DNA of 5,259 nt from Thermoplasmata archaeon (GCA_030043255.1 JASHYB010000118.1:1-5259); one strand, 5' to 3'; positions 1 through 3,754 are shown, counted from the first letter of the stretch. The notes: generated from the letters alone by a model not told the origin. Numbers and translations are program-made.

Positions 1-1
1 C

Positions 2-280
2 GGGATCCGCGTCTGGTCGAAGGCGTACGTCGACCGGCAGTTCGTCATTCCCGCCTTCGAACAGGCGCGGGTCCGCAAGACGGCCAACCTGAACCACGCG
101 CTCCGTCGCACCTGCGGACGGACGGCGTGGGCCCATGGCGTGCCGATCGAGAAGATCAGCTACATGCTAGGCCACGAGGACACGAGGACCACGCGCCGGT
201 ACCTCGCACTGAACCTCGAGGACGTGCGGTCGGTCATCTCGGTTCTCAACGAGGTCTTCCCGGCGGCCGTGGGGGCGTGA
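2..280 (+). CDS. Tyrosine recombinase/integrase, C-terminal part (5' end outside window)
   Basis: This is the last 92 residues of a phage-type tyrosine recombinase, which breaks and rejoins DNA through a covalent tyrosine intermediate. The reading frame is open from base 2 to the TGA at 278-280. Catalytic landmarks are in order: a box of the form H-x-x-R at residues 32-35 (NHALRRT), the LGH motif with His58, and the nucleophile Tyr67 in TTRRYL. The 23-residue spacing from Arg35 to His58 and the 9 residues on to Tyr67 are normal for the family. The N-terminal DNA-binding domain and first catalytic Arg lie outside the window. A tRNA 3'-end fragment begins 38 bases after the stop, the usual place for an attachment site beside an integrase gene. 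The catalytic residues that can be seen are intact. Whether the whole gene is functional, or is an integron-type IntI, cannot be judged from this part. Confidence 0.88.
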   Translation, partial: GIRVWSKAYVDRQFVIPAFEQARVRKTANLNHALRRTCGRTAWAHGVPIEKISYMLGHEDTRTTRRYLALNLEDVRSVISVLNEVFPAAVGA

Positions 281-317
281 GCCGGAATGAGGCGAAAAGG
301 TACAAATCCCCTATCGG

Positions 318-342
318 AGAGGTTCGAATCCGCTCGGGGCTA
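318..342 (+). repeat. tRNA 3'-end fragment, copy 1 (candidate att site)
   Basis: These 25 bases read as a tRNA T-arm and 3' acceptor strand: stem 318-322, loop TTCGAAT 323-329, stem CCGCT 330-334, acceptor CGGGGCT 335-341 and discriminator A 342. Four of the five T-stem pairs form (A320 faces G332). It differs from copy 2 at two of 25 positions. It starts 38 bases after the recombinase stop codon. No intact tRNA body is found upstream; only a four-base AGCC at 280-283 could pair with the acceptor end. The composition fits archaeal tRNA-Gln as I remember it, so the isoacceptor is an inference. It is most likely an attR-like scar or an active attachment site. Confidence 0.8.
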
Positions 343-380
343 CCGCTCAGTCCGCGTCCCGAATTCTATTCGGAGCTCGG

Positions 381-387
381 TACATAT
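381..387 (+). promoter_or_regulatory. Weak TATA-like element upstream of the MazG gene
   Basis: TACATAT is one of only two AT-rich islands between the first tRNA fragment and the MazG-like gene; the other is GAATTCTATT at 361-370. If used, transcription would begin near 407-411 and leave a leader of about 50 bases that contains the purine-rich site before the start codon. The element is flanked by CTCGG and CCGAG, which could form a short hairpin. This is a weak call made on composition and position only. Confidence 0.22.
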
Positions 388-441
388 CGGTCCGAGACTC
401 CCGGCACTGCTCGCCTTCTGAGGAGATGCGCCTCTACGTTC

Positions 442-450
442 GAGGGGGTG
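442..450 (+). promoter_or_regulatory. Shine-Dalgarno-like site for the MazG-like gene
   Basis: The string GAGGGGGTG ends seven bases before the ATG at 458 and resembles the GGAGGTG core complementary to the 16S rRNA 3' end. It supports the choice of ATG 458. It also sets this gene apart from the three toxin operons, whose starts sit on probable leaderless transcripts. Confidence 0.5.
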
Positions 451-457
451 CGCACGC

Positions 458-784
458 ATGGCCACGAGGGGTTGGGTCTGGAACGCCGTGAACCGCTGGT
501 CCGACGAAGTCTACCCGGGATGGAGAGAGGTCACGCGACTCTACTGGGCAACCGCGCTGGCCGGGGAGGTCGGCGAATTCTGCAATCTCGTAAAGAAACT
601 CGAGGAGGGGGGACCTCGCGGGCGCGGCATCACTCAAGACGATCTTCTCGACGAGCTAGCAGATGTCTACATCTACCTTCAGAAGACGGTCGTGAGTCTC
701 GGGGGAAGTCAGCCGGCGTTCGCCGCGGCCGTCCTTCGCAAGCTCGATCGGGTCCGCGGTCGCGAGCGGGCTTCGTCGGGCTGA
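458..784 (+). CDS. MazG-like nucleotide pyrophosphohydrolase
   Basis: This 108-residue protein has the signature of the all-alpha MazG/NTP-pyrophosphohydrolase superfamily. E37-V-G-E40 (in ALAGEVGEFCN) and E66-L-A-D69 (in LLDELADVYIYL) form the EXXE and EXXD pair that binds magnesium. Such enzymes hydrolyse nucleoside triphosphates, often non-canonical ones or dUTP/dCTP, to monophosphate and pyrophosphate in the cytoplasm. The length matches single-domain MazG-like proteins of mobile elements rather than the two-domain E. coli MazG. The N-terminal segment with several Trp and Tyr (residues 6-30) leads into the first helix. The substrate cannot be told from sequence. It is the only gene in the island without an obvious partner, and it lies between the first tRNA fragment and the first toxin operon. 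A role in clearing damaged nucleotides or in phage defence is possible but is inference. Confidence 0.83.
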   Translation: MATRGWVWNAVNRWSDEVYPGWREVTRLYWATALAGEVGEFCNLVKKLEEGGPRGRGITQDDLLDELADVYIYLQKTVVSLGGSQPAFAAAVLRKLDRVRGRERASSG

Positions 785-873
785 AGTCTCGAAGCCCCGT
801 TCGTTCGCGAGCGTGCCCCATTCCCCGATAGAGGGGCGGGAGCAACGAAAGGGAAGATGATCGGCGCGTCATC

Positions 874-887
874 GAAACAATTTAATT
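874..887 (+). promoter_or_regulatory. BRE/TATA promoter of toxin-antitoxin operon 1
   Basis: CGAAACAA (874-881) followed by TTTAATT (881-887) matches an archaeal BRE plus TATA box. The centre of the box is about 27 bases before the ATG at 911, so transcription would start at or next to the A of the start codon, giving a leaderless mRNA. The surrounding sequence is GC-rich, so the AT-rich block stands out. Confidence 0.55.
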
Positions 888-910
888 CATGACGAGGCTC
901 CTACCCTTGG

Positions 911-1156
911 ATGACCGCCGCTTCGGACCCGATGACCAGCGTTCCGGTACATGCTTCGACGCTCCGACTTCTTCAGGAGTTCAAGACCGGAGCCCAAAAC
1001 TGGGACCGATTCTTAGTCGAACTCGTAGAACGCGAGATGGATCGAGAAGACGTGAAGTATGCGGGCCGACTGCTCAGGGCCTACCATCGCGAGAAGCGAA
1101 GGGAGGAGCCTCGGCGGCGAGCCCCCGCCCGACGTCTCGGCGACCGGGCGAGGTAA
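911..1156 (+). CDS. Antitoxin of TA operon 1 (VapB/RHH-like, DUF7557-type)
   Basis: This small 81-residue protein precedes a RelE-like toxin and is its likely antitoxin and operon autorepressor. Residues 10-42 (SVPVHASTLRLLQEFKTG..., then WDRFLVELVE) follow the strand-helix-turn-helix pattern of ribbon-helix-helix antitoxins of archaea. Identities with the antitoxin of operon 2 run through this part (ST, RLL, K, Q, LV) and into the first residues (MT-x-A-(S)-DP-x-T). That similarity and the promoter spacing favour ATG 911 over the in-frame ATG 932. The C-terminal tail, about residues 58-81, is very rich in Arg, unusual for the toxin-neutralising part of an antitoxin; it may have changed or may bind nucleic acid. 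Its TAA stop (1154-1156) directly abuts the toxin start in the same reading frame. The family name is from memory of similar archaeal proteins and is less sure than the antitoxin role. Confidence 0.68.
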   Translation: MTAASDPMTSVPVHASTLRLLQEFKTGAQNWDRFLVELVEREMDREDVKYAGRLLRAYHREKRREEPRRRAPARRLGDRAR

Positions 1157-1510
1157 GTGGTGCCGGTTGTCTTTCTGGGAAACTCGCGTGCGCAGCTAGA
1201 GTCTCTCCCGCCATCGATACGGGAAGCGTTTCGACGGGCCGTTCGAGAACTCGAGCGTACCCCTCAACGCCCGCCTCAACTTCCGGAGATTGGGCTCACG
1301 ACCAAGTCCCTCAACGCTCCCTTTCCGCTGTTCTGCATGGCCGTACACCCCGGCGAAGGGGACCCCGGTTATCGCGGCGTCTACAGCATCGAAGGCGCCA
1401 CGGTACTCCTCGTCCGGTTCGTGCGTCGGGACGCCGCCACGTACAAGGGACTGCGAAGGATCCGCGGTCTCTTGGACGGGCACGTCGCCTCCGCCAGAGG
1501 CGACCGATGA
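1157..1510 (+). CDS. RelE/ParE-superfamily toxin of TA operon 1
   Basis: This 117-residue protein has the compact alpha-beta layout of RelE/ParE toxins. It opens with an N-terminal strand (VPVVFL), then two helices (residues 12-36, with SLPPSIREAFRRAVRELER) and a KSLN segment at 50-53. The final sheet is YRGVYSIEG (72-80) and VLLVRFVRRDAATYKGL (83-99). RelE proteins cut mRNA at the ribosome; ParE proteins poison gyrase. The late Arg and Tyr residues (R87, R90, R91, Y96) suit an mRNA interferase, but the assignment is open. The start is GTG 1157, directly after the antitoxin stop; GTG 1160 is equally possible. A stop-start junction with no gap suggests translational coupling. The end lies 57 bases before tRNA-fragment copy 2. 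Confidence 0.75.
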   Translation: MVPVVFLGNSRAQLESLPPSIREAFRRAVRELERTPQRPPQLPEIGLTTKSLNAPFPLFCMAVHPGEGDPGYRGVYSIEGATVLLVRFVRRDAATYKGLRRIRGLLDGHVASARGDR

Positions 1511-1541
1511 CTCTCAGGACTCGCGCGGAGAGCTCGACCCG

Positions 1542-1592
1542 AACCCCGCTCCCCCAGAACGTCCGCGAGCGGTTCGAGTCCGCTCGGGGCTA
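1542..1592 (+). repeat. tRNA 3'-end fragment, copy 2, with possible acceptor/T-arm minihelix
   Basis: Bases 1568-1592 form a perfect T-arm (AGCGG 1568-1572, loop TTCGAGT 1573-1579, CCGCT 1580-1584), then acceptor strand CGGGGCT 1585-1591 and discriminator A 1592. Upstream, AACCCCG at 1542-1548 can pair with that acceptor strand at six of seven positions (A1543 faces C1590). The normal 5' strand would be AGCCCCG, one base different. The 19 bases between the acceptor strand and T-arm replace the D and anticodon arms. The element sits just after the toxin gene. The 3' part is a firm observation; the 5' pairing could be chance in such GC-rich DNA. Confidence 0.78.
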
Positions 1593-1710
1593 GGGTCGTT
1601 CAGCCGAGAGGCATGAGGCAGGGCGCAGTACCGTGCGCTGGGCCTCTCGCCCCCGAGACGAGTCCCGAAGCTGAGACCGAAACTCCGATGGTCGGGGCAC
1701 AAGAGCCGCG

Positions 1711-1725
1711 CAAAGGGTTTTCACA
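1711..1725 (+). promoter_or_regulatory. Probable BRE/TATA promoter of toxin-antitoxin operon 2
   Basis: CAAAG (1711-1715) resembles a BRE and the T-rich block GTTTTCACA (1717-1725) lies about 26 bases before the ATG at 1747. That spacing fits leaderless transcription, as in operons 1 and 3. The box itself is a poor match to TTTATATA, so the call rests mostly on position and on the parallel with the neighbouring operons. Confidence 0.4.
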
Positions 1726-1746
1726 ATTGCCGGTCTATAGCAGGCG

Positions 1747-1965
1747 ATGACCCCCGCAGATCCGCAAACTACCATTACGATTCGCCAGAGCACGCGAAGG
1801 CTGCTCGAATCGGTCAAACCAACCGGTCAAACGTACGACGAGCTACTTCGCGATCTCGTCGGTGAACACTACCCCCCGGAGCTGACCGAGGAGCTCCAGC
1901 GGCGGATGAGCGCGAAACCGCGGGGCCGAATGGACAGCGAGGTTTACGCCGGTCCTAGGCGGTGA
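1747..1965 (+). CDS. Antitoxin of TA operon 2 (VapB/RHH-like, DUF7557-type)
   Basis: This 72-residue protein is the likely antitoxin for the following RelE-like toxin. Residues 8-44 (TTITIRQSTRRLLESVK, then TGQTYDELLRDLVGEHYPPE) match the pattern of a short strand, an RLL helix, a G-x-x-Y/W-D turn and a second helix seen in archaeal VapB/ribbon-helix-helix antitoxins, which bind the operator as dimers. The rest (45-72) is charged and would wrap the toxin. It is clearly related to the antitoxin of operon 1, so the two operons share a regulator type although their toxins have diverged. The gene ends in TGA (1963-1965), overlapping the toxin's GTG by three bases in the four-base sequence GTGA, a strong sign of translational coupling. 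Confidence 0.78.
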   Translation: MTPADPQTTITIRQSTRRLLESVKPTGQTYDELLRDLVGEHYPPELTEELQRRMSAKPRGRMDSEVYAGPRR

Positions 1966-2267
1966 GCTTGTACCGCGTCGGGTATGAGCCCGAGGCAGAC
2001 GACGAGTACTGGAAGCTCTCCCCACCCCTCCAACGCGAGCTACGACTTCGTCTGAGTTATCTTAAGGCCGGACCGTTCCGCTCGTACCCGGGACTGCAAG
2101 TAAAGGAGGTCGCTGGCGTACCGGGCGCCTGGCGGTTCCACCTCCGGGGACACCGGGTGTTCTACCGGGTCGACGGTTCGGTAATCTGGGTCGTTATGGT
2201 CTGGAAGGATCGACCGAGTGCGTACTCGTCCTCGACCCTCCGGGAGCTGCGGCGGAGGATGAGGTAG
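1962..2267 (+). CDS. RelE/ParE-superfamily toxin of TA operon 2
   Basis: This 101-residue protein has standard RelE/ParE length and order: strand YRVGYEPEADDEYWKL (4-19), helices over PPLQRELRLRLSYLK (21-35), and GLQVKEVAGVPGAWRFHL (44-61). The last part is the core sheet HRVFYRV (64-70) and VIWVVMVWKDRPSAY (74-88). The pattern of K-x-x, then W-R-F-x-x, then R-V-x-Y-x-V, then an aromatic strand with R and Y near the end is typical of RelE mRNA interferases that cut ribosome-bound mRNA (R65, R69, R84, Y88 are candidate active residues). The GTG start at 1962 overlaps the antitoxin stop; TTG 1968 is a less likely alternative. The gene ends 20 bases before the tRNA-like element of copy 3 begins. 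Confidence 0.85.
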   Translation: MSLYRVGYEPEADDEYWKLSPPLQRELRLRLSYLKAGPFRSYPGLQVKEVAGVPGAWRFHLRGHRVFYRVDGSVIWVVMVWKDRPSAYSSSTLRELRRRMR

Positions 2268-2287
2268 CTCGGAGGGCCCGGGTCACC

Positions 2288-2345
2288 GGCTCCATAGTGG
2301 CGTAGCCATCCTGGCAGCAACAGCAAGCGAATCCGCTCGGGGCCA
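2288..2345 (+). repeat. Degenerate tRNA-like element, copy 3
   Basis: The 16 bases at 2328-2343 (CGAATCCGCTCGGGGC) equal the T-loop/3'-acceptor part of copy 1. The 5' T-stem is lost and a short AGCG-AATC-CGCT hairpin is possible instead. GGCTCC at 2288-2293 can pair with GGGGCC at 2339-2344 in six continuous pairs including one G-T wobble, leaving A2345 as a discriminator. GTGG and CCAT near 2297-2309 could make a D-like stem. At 58 bases with no anticodon arm this cannot be a working tRNA. It is a decayed or reshaped copy. The 3' identity is firm; the fold is a possibility. Confidence 0.65.
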
Positions 2346-2355
2346 TTCCGGAGAG

Positions 2356-2393
2356 GATTGCATCCAGCCGCAGGCATCGATCCGGGACGACGA
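2356..2393 (+). repeat. 38-base direct repeat, unit A (tRNA-body-like)
   Basis: This stretch matches 3314-3351 at 31 of 38 positions without gaps, including a shared GGCATCGA core and the CGACGA end. It starts 10 bases after copy 3 of the tRNA fragment, in the gap before the promoter of the MNT gene. Its sister resembles the anticodon-arm part of a tRNA, so both may be remnants of the tRNA body. The 16-base T-arm does not follow it here. Confidence 0.5.
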
Positions 2394-2441
2394 GCCGGAG
2401 GGGGTGCGTTTCGTCGATCGGCTCTTCCCGAAGCGGGTCCT

Positions 2442-2460
2442 CCAAACGTAAGATATATTA
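2442..2460 (+). promoter_or_regulatory. BRE/TATA promoter of the MNT-HEPN operon
   Basis: CCAAACG (2442-2448) followed by AGATATATTA (2451-2460) is the best archaeal promoter in the window. The TATA centre near 2456 predicts a transcription start at about 2481-2485, at or up to four bases before the ATG at 2485. The mRNA would be leaderless or nearly so. No Shine-Dalgarno site is present. Confidence 0.62.
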
Positions 2461-2484
2461 CGATAGGGGTTCGTCCCGTTCCCG

Positions 2485-2928
2485 ATGTCGAACGTCGTCG
2501 GGCCCGACGGGCTCTCGGGGTGCTTCCGATGCTTCTTCGTTTGGCGGCCCCGGACGCTCGACCCTACCCGGTGCCCCCGGTGTAAGTCACCGCTCTGGGA
2601 CGTCCCGAAGTTCGAGAAGGTACGTCGCCGGGGCGGGCTCGGGATCGCGGAGGTGCTCGGATCGAAGCGGTCGGAGGTCCTTCAACTCATCGGGAAGAAC
2701 CGGGCCCGGAACCCCCGGGTCTTCGGTTCGGTCGGCCGGGGAACGGCGACCTCGAAGAGCGACCTCGACCTCCTCGTCGACTTCGAGGACGGGGCCTCGG
2801 CGTTCGACCAGGTCGGGCTCATCCAGGACCTCGAGGACCTCCTCGGTCGGGAAGTCGAGGTCACCGAGCCGGCGGGTCTTCACTGGATCATCCGGCCCCA
2901 GGCCCTCTTCGAGGCGACACCTCTCTGA
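2485..2928 (+). CDS. Zinc-ribbon MNT-type nucleotidyltransferase (antitoxin of MNT-HEPN pair)
   Basis: This 147-residue protein has two parts. Residues 13-33 carry C13-x2-C16-x13-C30-x2-C33 within a segment ending KSPLWDVP, a zinc ribbon of the type found in many small archaeal proteins and likely to bind DNA or RNA. Residues 78-136 are a minimal nucleotidyltransferase: G81-S82, R85-G86, then D93-L-D95 in SDLDLLVDF, with E125 in REVEVTEPAGL as the likely third metal ligand. MntA-type enzymes transfer AMP to a Tyr of the partner HEPN toxin and so neutralise it. The partner follows two bases after the stop. The linker (about 42-77) includes a helix with EVLGSKRSEVLQLIG. The catalytic residues that can be recognised are intact. 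The zinc ribbon may let the antitoxin act as the operon repressor; that is inference. Confidence 0.85.
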   Translation: MSNVVGPDGLSGCFRCFFVWRPRTLDPTRCPRCKSPLWDVPKFEKVRRRGGLGIAEVLGSKRSEVLQLIGKNRARNPRVFGSVGRGTATSKSDLDLLVDFEDGASAFDQVGLIQDLEDLLGREVEVTEPAGLHWIIRPQALFEATPL

Positions 2929-2930
2929 CC

Positions 2931-3296
2931 GTGACGGAGGACCGGCGGGGGGATGCGCTGCGGCTCGCCGATATGCTCGCGGCGGCCGAGCGGCTCGCGA
3001 AGACCCTCGCCGAGGGCAAGGAGCGCTTCCTCTCCGACCCGAACGCGCTCGACGCTACGATTCGCCGGCTCGAGGTTCTCGGCGAGGCCGCCGGGAAGGT
3101 TTCGGAGACGACCCGGGGTCGCTACCCCGCTGTCCCGTGGAGGAAGATGCGTGGGTTCGCCTCCCTCGCGAAGCACGAGTACTGGAAGGTAGCGCCGGGC
3201 CGGGTCTGGGAATCCGTCGAGGCGCTCGCGGAGATTCGGCCCTATCTCGCCCGGGCGCGGGCCGACCTTTCGAGCAGAACCGTCCGTCGCCAGTGA
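2931..3296 (+). CDS. HEPN/HepT-like toxin (DUF86 family) with altered catalytic motif
   Basis: This 121-residue all-helical protein follows the HepT/DUF86 pattern. It has a first helix with LRLADMLAAAERLAKTLAEG, the segment DATIRRLEVLGEAAGKVS (41-58), the PWRKM box (69-73) and the HEY motif (82-84) followed by V-x-x-x-R-V-W-E. HEPN toxins of this type are RNases using an R-x4-6-H motif, and the Tyr of HxY is the residue modified by the MntA partner. Here His82 and Tyr84 are kept. The position that normally holds Arg in MAGMRN...H is Ala77, and the usual Asn is Ser78; the only nearby Arg is R74, giving R-x7-H. The enzyme may be inactive, weakened or rearranged. The start is GTG 2931, two bases after the nucleotidyltransferase stop, so the pair is co-translated. 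Confidence 0.83.
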   Translation: MTEDRRGDALRLADMLAAAERLAKTLAEGKERFLSDPNALDATIRRLEVLGEAAGKVSETTRGRYPAVPWRKMRGFASLAKHEYWKVAPGRVWESVEALAEIRPYLARARADLSSRTVRRQ

Positions 3297-3313
3297 CTGG
3301 ATGCGCTCGTCAC

Positions 3314-3374
3314 GATTCAATCCCGCCGCTGGCATCGACCCGAGGCGACGAAAGCCCCGAAACCGCTCGGGGTC
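3314..3374 (+). pseudogene. Degenerate tRNA remnant, copy 4, with 38-base repeat unit B
   Basis: Bases 3314-3351 are the sister of the repeat at 2356-2393. They contain AATCCCGCCGCTGG and GACCCGAGGCGAC, which resemble the D-to-anticodon-arm region of archaeal tRNA-Gln as I remember it. Then AGCCCCG at 3353-3359, identical to the expected 5' acceptor strand, stands directly before CCGCTCGGGG (3363-3372), identical to the 3' end of the other copies. The two can pair over five Watson-Crick pairs and one wobble around an eight-base loop. The tRNA is broken, with its order scrambled or internally deleted. It begins 17 bases after the HEPN stop codon. Descent from a tRNA is inference; the short identities are direct. 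Confidence 0.5.
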
Positions 3375-3496
3375 GTTCAGGCCGGGGTGATCGACCGGAT
3401 CACATTCGCCCCCGCCCGGCACTGGTTCGACCTCCACGCCGAGCGGCCGGGCGACCGTAACCTCCAAGGCGGGGATTCCAGCCCCCAGGCCCGGGA

Positions 3497-3520
3497 AGCG
3501 GTTCGAATCCGCTCGGCGCA
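3497..3520 (+). repeat. tRNA 3'-end fragment, copy 5 (last of the array)
   Basis: Bases 3497-3516 form a perfect T-arm (AGCGG, loop TTCGAAT, CCGCT) plus CGG of the acceptor, matching the consensus of copies 1 and 2 at all 20 positions. The end then changes to CGCA instead of GGCTA. Upstream, CGCCG at 3437-3441 could pair with CGGCG at 3514-3518. GGGG-ATTCCAG-CCCC at 3471-3485 looks like an anticodon stem-loop with T33 and anticodon TCC. The whole 3435-3520 might therefore be a damaged tRNA, but two acceptor pairs fail and there are about 13 extra bases after the D-like arm. The distance to copy 4 is about 135 bases, with no gene between. Confidence 0.65.
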
Positions 3521-3754
3521 GGGTTCCTCCGTTCTCAGCAGCTGGTCTCGGGCGACTCGGCTCCGGTCGCTCGTTCTTGGAGGTACGCTGCGTCGAGGAC
3601 GCCCTCCGACCGGCGCAGGTCGTCACCGTCGAGGCCGAGCGGCTTCACCGCGTGCGGGTACCCGAGGGGCCCAGCCGAGCGGCGATGACCGCCTCAGGTC
3701 GGGTCTCCTTCGAAGTCTGTGGCAGTCGGGCCAGCGGCCCACGGCGAGCTTCTA

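Larger units (their letters stand above)
3297..3754. other. 458-base stretch without a confident gene: right end of the island
   Basis: The reading frames here give only Arg/Pro-rich translations with no recognisable domain. What it does hold is the second 38-base repeat, copies 4 and 5 of the tRNA fragment, and, after 3521, about 230 bases with no structure I can name. It separates plus-strand island genes from the minus-strand secreted protein gene, so transcription from both sides converges here. I see no T-rich archaeal terminator. Confidence 0.6.

Noticed and set aside
127..831. A 234-codon plus-strand open frame across the recombinase end, tRNA fragment and MazG gene
   Set aside because: Its translation is Arg/Gly/Pro-rich with no domain, and it overlaps two genes with clear motifs in other frames.
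889..1593. A long open frame over toxin-antitoxin operon 1
   Set aside because: Ser/Arg/Pro-rich shadow of the antitoxin and RelE-like genes, which have better composition and motifs.
318..3520. Functional tRNA genes at the repeat copies
   Set aside because: None has a full set of D, anticodon, T and acceptor arms with normal spacing; copies 1-4 are too short or broken.
318..3520. CRISPR array or classical integron attC sites
   Set aside because: Copies are few, hundreds of bases apart and separated by genes, so not CRISPR. They lack the GTTRRRY/RYYYAAC core pair of attC; here GTTCGAA belongs to a T-arm.
2880..3626. A 248-codon minus-strand open frame over the HEPN gene and the tRNA remnants
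   Set aside because: It lies antisense to a convincing HEPN protein and its sequence is low in complexity. Long antisense frames are common in such GC-rich DNA.
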